Shown: positions 8,953 through 17,469, counted from the stretch's first letter. The stretch: 64,000 nucleotides of DNA from Abyssibacter profundi (GCF_003151135.1 NZ_QEQK01000001.1:337992-401991); one strand, 5' to 3'. The notes: generated from the sequence alone by a model not told the origin. Translations and numbers: made by a program.

Positions 8953-9933
8953 TCAGGGCGTGAGGGGGCGCAGCACGGTGAGCTGGTTGCCGAATGCTGA
9001 CGTGGTGTCGCCGATCAAACCTTTTTCGGTAACCAGCCACTCACCCGGCAAAAACATCGGCGCCTGCCCCACGATCACGGACGAAGGAAACGCAAAGCCG
9101 CCGGCATCGGTGGCACTGAGCTGGCGACCGTCCGGAGCCAGCCGAACCACACGGCCCGTACTGAACTCGGTGACCACCAGATCGGACCCCGCCAGGGAGA
9201 GGTCGTCCAGCACCCCGTCCAAGGTGGCGATCGTCGTGACCTCACCTGCCGAGCCATCGGCCAGAATACGGATGGCACGCACCACGCCCAGCGCAGGCGG
9301 AATCACCTCACCATCTGTCACGAACAAGGTATCGCCCAGGCGCACCAGTCCGTTGGGAAACGCCAGCGGGGCCTCCAGCCAGGTGCTTTGCTCGATGACC
9401 TGCAGGGGATTCTGCTCGTCAAACTGCAGGCGGAGAATCTTCGGCGAAGGCAGGCCGCCATTGCCCGGCAGCGGACCGTCGGCGATATAAAGGCTGCCAT
9501 CAGCGCCGGTCGCCATGCCATTGGGCAAGGCGGTATCGGTGTACTGGTAAATCGATGTCAGTGCGGGCGTGCCCGTCAGCGACCCGGCGTAGAGTTCGCC
9601 GCTGGCGCAGCTGGCATAAAGGGTTTCGCGTCGATACGCCAGCCCGGTGAAGTTGCAATCCGTTGCCGACAGTGCCGTCAACTCGACCGTGGTGTCACCG
9701 GTCCGCACAACCTCGTAAACGTTGGTGCCGCCCGAGACGAACAGCCGGCCGTCCGGGGTGAACAAGAGGTTTTCGGCGTCGGGCACCGCCGCCACAGACG
9801 TGGCTTGATTACAGGCGGTTTCAATACACAGCGACGCCGGCGTCTCCGTCGGTGCGGCACCCGACCCGGAGCCAGAGTCTCCGCAACCGGTTAGCAGCAG
9901 CGCAAGCAGCGCCCATGGTCGATGACGAATCAC
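8953..9933 (-). CDS. NHL/SMP-30-like beta-propeller lipoprotein
   Basis: A 326-residue lipoprotein with signal HRPWALLALLLTGC and a Gly/Ser-rich linker. The body repeats short propeller phrases (NLLFTPDGRLFVSGG, GMATGADGSLYIADG, AFPNGLVRLGDTLFVTDG, VVRLAPDGRQLSA) as in NHL or SMP-30-type six-bladed propellers. No gluconolactonase metal-site pattern could be confirmed, so it may be a sensor or binding domain. The start is a GTG at 9933 with GGGGGAG upstream. It lies 47 bases after parB and 8 bases before the kinase GTG, consistent with co-transcription; an extracytoplasmic partner of the kinase is possible but inferred. Confidence 0.7.
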   Translation of the reverse strand: MIRHRPWALLALLLTGCGDSGSGSGAAPTETPASLCIETACNQATSVAAVPDAENLLFTPDGRLFVSGGTNVYEVVRTGDTTVELTALSATDCNFTGLAYRRETLYASCASGELYAGSLTGTPALTSIYQYTDTALPNGMATGADGSLYIADGPLPGNGGLPSPKILRLQFDEQNPLQVIEQSTWLEAPLAFPNGLVRLGDTLFVTDGEVIPPALGVVRAIRILADGSAGEVTTIATLDGVLDDLSLAGSDLVVTEFSTGRVVRLAPDGRQLSATDAGGFAFPSSVIVGQAPMFLPGEWLVTEKGLIGDTTSAFGNQLTVLRPLTP

Positions 9934-9980
9934 GATCTCCCCCGTTGTTGTTATTGCAGCCCCGTCGTGGCCCTGCCAGC

Positions 9981-10793
9981 TTAACCGGAGATCTCGACAC
10001 CCAGGCGCTGCAAGATGCCGTCGAACTCGTCCAGGCTGTGAAAGGCCACACGAAATTCGCCCTTCTGGCCATCGAAGTCGATTTGTACCCGATTGCCCAG
10101 CGCCTCGGTGAGCTGCTGCTCCACGGCCTGCCACTGGGCATCGCGCCGGGGTTTGTCGGCCTCCGCACCGGCGCGCTTGAGCGCCGCGCGGCAGCGTGAC
10201 TCCAGCACGCGCACCGACCAGCCACCCGAAACGGCATCCATGGCCATGCCCGGTTGCATCACCGAAGGCAGGCCCGCCAGCGCCTTGGCATGGCCCAGCG
10301 ACAACAGCCGCTCGTTCACCAGCTTCTGCACGGGTTCGGCCAATTTGAGCAAACGAAGATAGTTGCTCACATACTCGCGTGATTTGCCGATCCGCTTGGC
10401 CGCCTCGGCATGCGTCAAATCATAGTGATCGGCGAGGAACTGCAGGCCGGCCGCGGCCTCGATCGGCGTGAGTGATTCCCGCTGCAGGTTCTCGATCAGG
10501 CCCAGAACCATGGCCTCATCGTCACTGAGATCATCCCGGACAATCGCCGGAATTTCGTGCAATTCGGCTTGCTGAGCGGCCCGCCAACGGCGTTCACCAG
10601 CTAGCAGCTCGTAGCCATCACCCAGCGACCGCACAACCACCGGTTGCACCACGCCGGACTCTCGAATGGAGCCGGCCAGCTCCTCGATCCCCTGTGGGTC
10701 GAATACCCGCCTAGCCTGGAGCGTTCCGGGCTGGATCAGGTCGATTGGCAGGTGGCGAACCGCGGCTTCCAAGCGTTCAGGACGGTGTGGCAT
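9981..10793 (-). CDS. ParB/RepB/Spo0J family partition-type protein without an adjacent ParA
   Basis: A 270-residue ParB. The N-terminal CTP-binding domain contains the C-motif GERRWRAA (66-73) and ENLQRESLTPIEAA (from 101). A helix-turn-helix follows at about 127-148 (THAEAAKRIGKSREYVSNYL), and the C-terminal dimerisation segment ends FDGILQRLGVEISG. Chromosomal parB normally follows parA near gidAB; here the neighbours are acylphosphatase and a propeller lipoprotein, and no ParA gene occurs in the window. It could be a second ParB paralogue acting as a DNA-sliding clamp or regulator, or a relocated chromosomal copy. Start is the ATG at 10793; no good ribosome-binding site is seen. Confidence 0.85.
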   Translation of the reverse strand: MPHRPERLEAAVRHLPIDLIQPGTLQARRVFDPQGIEELAGSIRESGVVQPVVVRSLGDGYELLAGERRWRAAQQAELHEIPAIVRDDLSDDEAMVLGLIENLQRESLTPIEAAAGLQFLADHYDLTHAEAAKRIGKSREYVSNYLRLLKLAEPVQKLVNERLLSLGHAKALAGLPSVMQPGMAMDAVSGGWSVRVLESRCRAALKRAGAEADKPRRDAQWQAVEQQLTEALGNRVQIDFDGQKGEFRVAFHSLDEFDGILQRLGVEISG

Positions 10794-10862
10794 CAAGGGC
10801 GCGCAGTTTAGCAGCGCACCCAAGGCATCAGGGCCACACGGCCGACGCCAGCTGGCTGCCGA

Positions 10863-11156
10863 CTATCGAATTTCGAATCCGCCACCCAGGCTGTCATCCT
10901 CGACGGCATCGGAGAACCAGACACTTTCGACCCGGGCCGCGGCCGGCCCCTGGTGCAGCCATTCGACCAGGGTATCCAGCGGGGCGGCCTGCCCCAGTGC
11001 CACACCTTCGACACAGCCATCCGAACGATTGCGCACCCAGCCGGTCAGGCCAAGTCGTCGCGCCTGGTCTCGGGTTGCCGCGCGAAACCCGACGCCCTGG
11101 ACGCGCCCGGACACGACAAAGCCACGACAAGTCTGTCGCTGCGTGTCCTGTATCAT
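10863..11156 (-). CDS. Acylphosphatase
   Basis: A 97-residue cytosolic enzyme that hydrolyses the carboxyl-phosphate bond of acyl phosphates. The signature GRVQGVGFR gives the catalytic Arg25, and WVRNRSDG gives the catalytic Asn43; length matches the family. The ATG at 11156 has AAGGAG eight bases upstream. It stands at the head of the minus-strand run that continues with parB, 69 bases downstream, and is divergent from the unknown gene starting at 11185. The very long overlapping frame reaching 11750 is not used. Confidence 0.9.
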   Translation of the reverse strand: MIQDTQRQTCRGFVVSGRVQGVGFRAATRDQARRLGLTGWVRNRSDGCVEGVALGQAAPLDTLVEWLHQGPAAARVESVWFSDAVEDDSLGGGFEIR

Positions 11157-11184
11157 TTTCGTTCTCCTTGCTGATGGATCGGTC

Positions 11185-11847
11185 ATGCCGAAGCTGTTGC
11201 CTCGCTGGCGCCGTCGAACCGACACCGGCCGTGCAGATACGGTGCCGGCCCGCGGGACATCGACAGAGCACGCAAGGTTGAGCGCAACCCTGCCGGGTGT
11301 GTTCGGCCGGGAGCCATTGTTGCGCATCGATGTCGACGTGGAAACGCGACGAGACACGGATGGCGAAACGCTGCGGATTACGGCGCAGCTCGACGGCCAT
11401 GTCCATGCGCCACCCGCGCCCGCGCTCACACCACCCCCCGTACGAGGGCGGTCGCTCAAACTGGCGGCGCAGGCACGCGTCGGCCGCGCTGTCGAACGCG
11501 TGGCGCGGCATCCGCTGGTGCGCGAAGGCCTGACACGGGCCGCCGGGCATTTACGCAGCCAACTGGTCATCGAAGCGTCAACTCGACCGCTGGCCAAAGG
11601 CGCCACCGCGTTGATTCCGGCTGGACTCGCCCGGATTGGATTTGGCGCAACGGCGGCAGATTCGTCGCCGTACCCGGTGGTCGAGGCCTGGCAGGGTCCT
11701 GCATCCAAGCGCGGCGGTGCGTCGCATGTCGGCGTGGTACAGATCAGCAAGCGGCATCTACCGCCGGGCGTTCAACGCTCGCTGGGCGAGCGTCCGTTCA
11801 ACCTGAGCGCCGTCATCGCCCACCAGCTCACGCCCGAAGACGATTAG
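11185..11847 (+). CDS. Protein of unknown function (220 aa)
   Basis: I do not recognise this protein. It starts with a basic segment (MPKLLPRWRRR), has a strand-like acidic region (LLRIDVDVETRRD), a Pro-rich linker (PPAPALTPPPV), and an amphipathic Ala/Arg-rich section that includes a hydrophobic ATALIPAGLARIGFGA stretch. There is no signal peptide. It is likely real: it faces acylphosphatase across only 28 bases, ends just before a good bidirectional terminator, and converges on another gene. The frame is open well upstream (to 10666), so the start at 11185 is uncertain; only a weak GGAT precedes it. Confidence 0.5.
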   Translation: MPKLLPRWRRRTDTGRADTVPARGTSTEHARLSATLPGVFGREPLLRIDVDVETRRDTDGETLRITAQLDGHVHAPPAPALTPPPVRGRSLKLAAQARVGRAVERVARHPLVREGLTRAAGHLRSQLVIEASTRPLAKGATALIPAGLARIGFGATAADSSPYPVVEAWQGPASKRGGASHVGVVQISKRHLPPGVQRSLGERPFNLSAVIAHQLTPEDD

Positions 11848-11880
11848 TCCGGCCACGCGACCCGCAGGACTGGAGCATTA

Positions 11881-11909
11881 AAAAGGCCGGGACGAACCCG
11901 GCCTTTTTT
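11881..11909. terminator. Bidirectional intrinsic terminator
   Basis: A-rich AAAAGGCCGGG (11881-11891), loop ACGAA, then CCCGGCCTTTTTT (11897-11909). The T-run on the plus strand ends the unknown gene, and the A-run gives a T-run on the minus strand for the converging lipoprotein gene. Confidence 0.9.
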
Positions 11910-11927
11910 GCCGATGGATTCGCTGGG

Positions 11928-13202
11928 CTACAGCACACCAAGCCGGCGGATGGTTTCCATGGTCAACCCACCGGAGGACAGGCCATTGTCCCGCTGGAAC
12001 CGGCCGACGGCGGCCATGGTCTGCTGCCCGATCCGGCCATCAATCGGACCCGGCTCGTAACCCCGCTGCTGCAACGCAGCCTGCAGCTTGCGCACCACGT
12101 CCGGCGTCGTATTCGTTTCACAGAGAATACTGCGCCAGGCCACACGGGATTCGCCGACCTTGACGCTCTTGGTCACGGTCTCGTACTCCGCCGGGATGGT
12201 CTTGCGCACTTCTCGCGCGGGTTCGACCAGGCGGCGCACTCGCACGGTTTCGTATTCGGCAGGTGTGGTGACCTTCTTCACCTCGGCCGGGCGCGACAGC
12301 ACCTTCTTGCGCACCGTCGTGTACTCGGCTGGCACCGTGATCTTGCGCGTGGTGGCCGGCGTGACCAGAACGCGTTTTTCCACGTCCTTGTATTCGGCCG
12401 GCACCTCGACCAGGCAAAGAATCTCGCCGGTGGCCTCGTCCAGCTTCTCGATGGGCCCCCGGCCCTTCTTCCAGGTCGTATACGCCGGGCGCACCAGCTG
12501 GCGCTCGGTCACGGTCTTGTAGACGGCCGGGATGGTTTCCACCTTCTCTGTGGCCGGCTTGACCAGAATGCGCTCTTCAACCGTCGTGTACACCGGTGGC
12601 GACACCTCGACGATCTTCTCGCCGGCCTCTTTGACCAGCACGCGCTGCTCGGCCCACTCATACCGTGCGGGAATGACTTCAACCTCCTCGCCGGCGGGCT
12701 TGACGAGTACGCGCTCGGTGCGCTCCTCGTAGCTGGGCGGCGTGACCACCCGTGCGTAGCACTCACCCGGCTTGGGATTGGGCGGCATCATGCCGTCGCC
12801 CAGTGATGCATTCTGCGCGGGCGGCGGGGTCGGGATGGGCGGCTGCTCGGCCAGACGCCGTGCGGTCTCGGCCTGCGCTGCCTGAGCACGGCGCTGGGCC
12901 TCCAGCTCCTGTGCCAGCGCCTCGTTACGGGCGCGCTGAGCGGCCAGTTCGCGCTCCAGCTCCAGGTCACGGTTATTCGACGGCTGTGCCTGGACGGGCT
13001 GAGGCGTGGCCGCCGGGCGACGCCGCGCCTGATCCAGCTCGGCAGATAGCGAACGGTTTGCGGCGCGCTCTTTCGCCAGCTCCCGTTCCAGCGCTGCGAC
13101 ATCAGCGTCGTCGGAGGGCGCAGCAGCAAATGGATTACTGGCACAGCCGACCATGGCGGCTGCGCACAGCACGGCGCCTGCAAGTCGTACGTTACGATTC
13201 AT
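11928..13202 (-). CDS. Lipoprotein with coiled coil, tandem PAxY/RVLVxPA repeats and a peptidoglycan-binding domain
   Basis: A 424-residue protein with lipobox MVGC (Cys20). Residues about 35-120 are Glu/Arg/Ala-rich coiled coil with Gln-Pro linkers. From about 150 to 355 there are roughly eight copies of a 24-28 residue unit alternating RVLVKPAGE and IPARYEW-type phrases (for example VLVKEAGEKIVEVSPPVY, RILVKPATEKVETIPAVY, VTVPAEYTTVRKKVLSRPA). The last 60 residues (DVVRKLQAALQQRGYEPGPIDGR) are a PG_binding_1 fold. It probably ties the outer membrane to peptidoglycan. The function of the repeat is unknown to me. The ATG at 13202 follows AGGGAG. Monocistronic, with a terminator downstream. 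Confidence 0.75.
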   Translation of the reverse strand: MNRNVRLAGAVLCAAAMVGCASNPFAAAPSDDADVAALERELAKERAANRSLSAELDQARRRPAATPQPVQAQPSNNRDLELERELAAQRARNEALAQELEAQRRAQAAQAETARRLAEQPPIPTPPPAQNASLGDGMMPPNPKPGECYARVVTPPSYEERTERVLVKPAGEEVEVIPARYEWAEQRVLVKEAGEKIVEVSPPVYTTVEERILVKPATEKVETIPAVYKTVTERQLVRPAYTTWKKGRGPIEKLDEATGEILCLVEVPAEYKDVEKRVLVTPATTRKITVPAEYTTVRKKVLSRPAEVKKVTTPAEYETVRVRRLVEPAREVRKTIPAEYETVTKSVKVGESRVAWRSILCETNTTPDVVRKLQAALQQRGYEPGPIDGRIGQQTMAAVGRFQRDNGLSSGGLTMETIRRLGVL

Positions 13203-13325
13203 CCTGACTCCCTAGATGGTGAACGTTCGCGATTTCCGCTTGCCGGATCGTACGCGAGCGGACCCAAATTATCCGCGCGCACAAGTGAACGTGATGTTAA
13301 GAACACAGCCCATCGGGACCCGACG

Positions 13326-14645
13326 GTGTTAAGTCGCCGACAAGTCATTCTGCGGCTCGCGCTGCCCATCATCGGTGGCATGACCTCCCAGAACATCCTG
13401 AATCTCATCGATATTGCGATGGTGGGCCGTCTGGGCGCTGCGGCCCTGGCCGGCGTCGGGATGGCCGGCTTCCTGAACTTCATGGCCGTGGGCGCGATCA
13501 CCGGCTTGTCCGCAGGCGTGCAGGCAACCAGCGCACGCCGGGTCGGTGAGGGGCGCGAAGCTGAATCCGCCGTACCGCTGAACAACGGCCTGCTCATTGC
13601 CGCGGGAATTGGCCTGCCGCTGTCCGTGGCGCTGTGGTTCATGGCGCCCGGTATCGTGGCTGCGCTCATCGACGATGCAGCCGTGGCCCGCGAGGGTACG
13701 ACCTACTGGCAGGGTCGCCTGCTGGGCGTGGTCGCCATCGGCGCCAACTTTTGCTTCCGGGGTTTCTGGAGTGGTGTCGGTCAGACCCGGGTCTACCTGC
13801 GAACGCTGGTGACCACCCATGTGCTGAATGTACCGATTAGCTACTGCCTGATCTTCGGCCATCTGGGCCTGCCTGAACTGGGCGTTTACGGCGCCGGATT
13901 GGGCACCAGCATCGCCGTCTGGATCGGCACGGGTATTTATCTGACGGTTGCCTGGCGCCACGCGCAACCGCGCGGATTTCTGCATGGCCGCGGCCGTGCG
14001 GGCGATTTCGGGCGGCTCATCCGATTGGCCTTACCCAACTCGCTGCAGCAGGCCTTGTTCGCGGCCGGATTCGCCGTGCTGTTCTGGATGATTGGCCAGG
14101 TCGGAACAGCTGAACTCGCCGTGGCCACCGTGCTGATCAACATCATGCTGGTCGCAATCCTGCCCGCCATCGGATTTGGCCTGGCGGCCGGCACGCTGGC
14201 CGGTCAGGCACTGGGCCGGCGAGCACCCGAGGATGCCAGACGCTGGGCCTGGGATGTCGCCCGGCTCGGCGGCATTTGGCTCGGCCTGCTGGGCCTGCCC
14301 ATGTTGCTGCTCCCCAGCCTGCTGCTGGCGCAGTTTCTGGATGACCCCGGACTGGTTGCGCTTGGCCGCGTGCCCCTGCAGCTCTTCGGTGCGGGGCTGC
14401 TCATCGATGGCGTTGGGATCATATTGATGCAGGCCCTGCTGGGGGTCGGAGCCAGCCGCAGCGTGATGCTAGTTGCCGTGAGCCTACAGTGGTTGCTGTT
14501 CTTGCCCGCTGTCTACGTGCTGGGCCCTCTGCTGCAGTTCGGGCTGATCGCGATCTGGCTGGCCATGCTGGCCTGGCGCGGGTTGCAAACCGGCTTGTTC
14601 GTATGGCTCTGGCAGCGCGGTGGGTGGCGCCACGCCCGCGTCTAG
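13326..14645 (+). CDS. MATE family efflux transporter
   Basis: A 439-residue inner-membrane protein with about twelve hydrophobic helices. The N-terminus LPIIGGMTSQNILNLIDIAMVGRLG is the conserved MATE helix-1 region, and a second related half begins near LIRLALPNSLQQALFAAGFAVLFWMIGQVG. MATE proteins export cationic drugs or metabolites using Na+ or H+ gradients; substrate cannot be told. It starts with GTG at 13326 with a weak GGGAC upstream. Its TAG stop is the first three bases of repeat copy B. It is divergent from the PG-binding lipoprotein across 123 bases, in which I see no clear promoter. Confidence 0.88.
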   Translation: MLSRRQVILRLALPIIGGMTSQNILNLIDIAMVGRLGAAALAGVGMAGFLNFMAVGAITGLSAGVQATSARRVGEGREAESAVPLNNGLLIAAGIGLPLSVALWFMAPGIVAALIDDAAVAREGTTYWQGRLLGVVAIGANFCFRGFWSGVGQTRVYLRTLVTTHVLNVPISYCLIFGHLGLPELGVYGAGLGTSIAVWIGTGIYLTVAWRHAQPRGFLHGRGRAGDFGRLIRLALPNSLQQALFAAGFAVLFWMIGQVGTAELAVATVLINIMLVAILPAIGFGLAAGTLAGQALGRRAPEDARRWAWDVARLGGIWLGLLGLPMLLLPSLLLAQFLDDPGLVALGRVPLQLFGAGLLIDGVGIILMQALLGVGASRSVMLVAVSLQWLLFLPAVYVLGPLLQFGLIAIWLAMLAWRGLQTGLFVWLWQRGGWRHARV

Positions 14646-14804
14646 GGCGGCACTGCGCGATTCACGCCGCCCAGTTGTTGCCTGCAGACAGGCCCGACTG
14701 CGTTGCGCGTCGTTCGTTGGGAGTGATCAAGCGGCGCTCACTCCGATAGGACTCGCGCGAAAACCGGGGCCGTCTTGGTGGTGCGAAGCGATCAGCGCGT
14801 CCCT
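14643..14804. repeat. Dispersed palindromic repeat, copy B (shortened, diverged)
   Basis: About 160 bp. Its left end (TAGGGCGGCACTGCGCGATTC) and right end (GCGATCAGCGCGTCCCT) match copy A's terminal repeats in altered form, and the inner GTTGCCTGCAGACAGGCC matches the left arm of hairpin 1. The right arm of hairpin 1 and the left part of hairpin 2 are missing, so it looks like an internally deleted, decayed copy in the same orientation as A. It fills the gap between the MATE stop and the response-regulator stop. Confidence 0.75.
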
Positions 14805-14814
14805 GACTCCGCGC

Positions 14815-16092
14815 CTAGACCGCGAGCAGATGCATTCCCTGGCCGGTCTCGGCCTTCTGAGCACTGTCTAGCGCCTGCGCCGCCAGGTCCATGAATTCGG
14901 ACACGCTGCCGATATCACTCGGTCGGCCAAGCGCGATGCCCGCGGCGACATGGGGTGGATGCATGGCCGACTCGACGTCGCTGGCACAGGCCCCGCGTAT
15001 GAGCATGCGCAATCGGTCAGCCAGCTTGCGTGCCACGATCTCGTCGCCGCCGGTCGCGATCACCGCAAAGCTGTTCTCGCTGTACCGACCGACTAGCTCG
15101 TTGGAGCGTCGCACATTGCCCAACAAAGCCTGACCCACCTGCCGCAGCATCACAGCACGCATGTCTTCGGTATACCGTTCGGGCCAGCTGATGGACAGCA
15201 TCGTGAGCACCAGCGCGGTGTCATCGTTCATCGCCCAGTTCCAGCTGCGCTCCAGTTCGCCCATAAAGGCTTCACGCGATGGCAGCCCTGTGAGCTGATC
15301 GGGGTCGCGCAGGCGGATCACCTCGCGCTCCAGCCCCCGCTCGCGAGAGACCTCACGGCCCACACAGATCATGTACTGGCGCGGGCCATGTGTGACCCGG
15401 CGCGCGCGAATCTCGATGGGCATGCGCCGGCCGGGACCATTGAAAACTTCCAGCTCGACGGTGGCCTGACCGTAATATTCGATGGATGCGCGCAGGCGAT
15501 TCCAGCCGGTGGGGCCGGCGGCGAATATCCTTTCCGCGCTGAGTTTTCCGGCATGGACTTCCGTCCGGTCGGCACCACTGATCCGCCGGATCTCGGCATT
15601 GGCCTCGACAACCACGCCGGTGCTGAGGTCGATCACGAACAGGTAATCCCGGCACTCATCGGCCAGCGCAAAGAACAGTTCCAGATGCTGGGAGTGCTCG
15701 GCCATCTGCTGTCGGACACGCGCCGTCCCAATGGCTGCATGGATGGCCAGCGACAGGCGTGCGGTATCCATGTCGTCCTTGGGCAGCACATCGTGTGCCC
15801 CCAGGCGGATAGCATCCCGCGACAGCGACACGTCCATGACACCCGACACGAGAATCAAACCGACCGGCTCGATGTTCGCGAGCATGTTCAGCAGATCAAG
15901 GCCGGTCATGTCCGGCAACACCTGGTCGATCAGCATGCAGGCCACCCGGTGGGTGCGCAGCATTTCAACGGCTTCCTGCGCCGTTTCCGCCTCGACCAGC
16001 TTCAGGCCGACGGTGGCACCGTCGGCCAGCAGCCGGCGTATCAGCAGACGATCGGTGGCATCGTCATCCACGACCAGCAGTTGATCACGCAC
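14815..16092 (-). CDS. Response regulator with PAS-like and degenerate GGDEF domain
   Basis: A 425-residue signalling protein. The receiver domain (about 1-125) has acidic residues at 10-11, phospho-acceptor Asp56 (MLIDQVLPDMTG) and the conserved Lys in DVLPKDD. A PAS-like sensor region follows (FFALADECRDYLFVIDLSTG...). The last part resembles a diguanylate cyclase (DQLTGLPSREAFMGELE), but where GG(D/E)EF should be it reads GRYSENSF, so cyclase activity is probably lost and it may only bind nucleotide or a partner. I use the GTG at 16092 with AAAGG upstream; an ATG at 16185 is an alternative. No cognate histidine kinase is adjacent. Confidence 0.75.
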   Translation of the reverse strand: MRDQLLVVDDDATDRLLIRRLLADGATVGLKLVEAETAQEAVEMLRTHRVACMLIDQVLPDMTGLDLLNMLANIEPVGLILVSGVMDVSLSRDAIRLGAHDVLPKDDMDTARLSLAIHAAIGTARVRQQMAEHSQHLELFFALADECRDYLFVIDLSTGVVVEANAEIRRISGADRTEVHAGKLSAERIFAAGPTGWNRLRASIEYYGQATVELEVFNGPGRRMPIEIRARRVTHGPRQYMICVGREVSRERGLEREVIRLRDPDQLTGLPSREAFMGELERSWNWAMNDDTALVLTMLSISWPERYTEDMRAVMLRQVGQALLGNVRRSNELVGRYSENSFAVIATGGDEIVARKLADRLRMLIRGACASDVESAMHPPHVAAGIALGRPSDIGSVSEFMDLAAQALDSAQKAETGQGMHLLAV

Positions 16093-16260
16093 GGTGTCGC
16101 CTTTCGTGTCGGCGCGTTCGCGCGAACTACGACCTAGCCGCTGGCGCACTGCCTCGCTGGCTTGGGATGCCACATGCGATTCCATGCCAGGAGCATACAC
16201 CCCATGCCCCCCATCTGTGCGAGGCGGGGCGGTCCGCTCATCCCAGAACCGCTTCGAACA

Positions 16261-16295
16261 AGCAGCGCCGTCCGCGCCGAGCGTACGGCGCTGCT
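16261..16295 (-). terminator. Hairpin after the desaturase gene
   Basis: Perfect 11-bp arms at 16261-16271 and 16285-16295, immediately downstream of the minus-strand desaturase stop. There is no T-run, so it is a terminator candidate or 3' stabiliser. Confidence 0.4.
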
Positions 16296-16299
16296 CGAA

Positions 16300-17469
16300 T
16301 CAGGCTTGGGCCGGTGTGGCCAGCCGCATCGTTACGGCCTCACCCAGCATCAGGCGGGCCCGCAAGACGATGTCGTCCATGGACGGTGACTCGGCATATT
16401 TCTGACGGGCCTTGGCTCGCAGTTCCTCGACGCTGGGCAGCTCAGGCAGCTCCGGCAGTTCGAACTGATGGAGCGCATCGCGACCGCGCTCGATGCGCTG
16501 GGCCAGATTGCGCTTGAACTCGTCGACCGCGATACCGCTGCGGTTCAACCGGGCGCGGACGTTCTCGGCCAGAGTATCCACGCAGATGCTGGCCGCCAGC
16601 TGTTCGGCAACGCGGTCCTTCAGTTCGGAGGACAGCTTGCGCTCACCGGCCAGCACATGCTTCGGCGGCTGCTTCAGATCCCAGACAATGCCAACCCAGG
16701 ACAGCATCTTGAGGATGTAGTAAGTCGGGTCCCACTCATACCAGCGGAAGCCCTGGCGGGTGCTGGACATGAAATAGTGGTGGTTGTTGTGCCAGCCCTC
16801 ACCCATCGTCAAAAACGCCAGCACCGGGTTATTCCGTGAGTCATCCCCGGTCAGGTAGCGCTGCTTGCCCCAGACATGGCACAGCGAGTTGATGGTGAAC
16901 GTTGAGTGGTACACCAGCACGGTCGAGAAGAAGAAGCCGAACCAGAGTCCCGACCATCCGAACAGCGCCAGCACGGCCAGTCCCATGATGATCGCAGGCA
17001 GGAAGCGCTGCCGATCCAGCCAGACCAGTTCCGGGAACTTGGTCAGATCCGGCACGTTGTCGTAATTCGCTTCCTGGGCCTGGTTGTTCCAGATCCAGCC
17101 CATGTGGGAGAACCAGAATCCGTACTGCCGCGGGCTGTGCATGTCCTTGGGCGTGTCGGAGTGGCGATGGTGGTCGCGATGCTTGGACGCCCACCAGATC
17201 AATCCGGACTGGGCGGTGGACTGCGCCAGAAAACCGATGATGAACTGGAATACCCGCCCGGTCTTATACGAGCGGTGTGCAAAATAGCGGTGGTAGCCGG
17301 CGCCAATCGCGAAGATGCGTACCCAGTAAAGGGTCACGCAGACCACGATATCGGTGGTCGACACGCCAGTGAAGAACGCGCCCAGCGCAGCGATGTGCAC
17401 ACCAAAGAAGCCCAGCATCGCGCCAACGCTGGCGGGCGTAAATTTCTTGTCGTACGTCAGTTCAGCCAT
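16300..17469 (-). CDS. Acyl-CoA (delta-9 type) fatty acid desaturase
   Basis: A 389-residue membrane di-iron desaturase that introduces a double bond into acyl chains. The three His boxes are visible: HRYFAH (about residue 60), HRDHH (about 97) and HNNHH (about 225, in GEGWHNNHHYF). Four hydrophobic segments bracket them. The C-terminal 110 residues are a charged, helical extension beyond the catalytic core. It begins at the ATG at 17469. Upstream gene prfC ends 130 bases away, so it may have its own promoter, though none is obvious. It needs an electron donor; a reductase lies at 20.4-21.5 kb. Confidence 0.9.
   Translation of the reverse strand: MAELTYDKKFTPASVGAMLGFFGVHIAALGAFFTGVSTTDIVVCVTLYWVRIFAIGAGYHRYFAHRSYKTGRVFQFIIGFLAQSTAQSGLIWWASKHRDHHRHSDTPKDMHSPRQYGFWFSHMGWIWNNQAQEANYDNVPDLTKFPELVWLDRQRFLPAIIMGLAVLALFGWSGLWFGFFFSTVLVYHSTFTINSLCHVWGKQRYLTGDDSRNNPVLAFLTMGEGWHNNHHYFMSSTRQGFRWYEWDPTYYILKMLSWVGIVWDLKQPPKHVLAGERKLSSELKDRVAEQLAASICVDTLAENVRARLNRSGIAVDEFKRNLAQRIERGRDALHQFELPELPELPSVEELRAKARQKYAESPSMDDIVLRARLMLGEAVTMRLATPAQA

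Noticed and set aside
10863..11750. Long antisense-type frame reaching 11750 as a fused acylphosphatase
   Set aside because: The upstream 200 residues are antisense to the unknown gene; acylphosphatase has its own strong ribosome-binding site at 11156.
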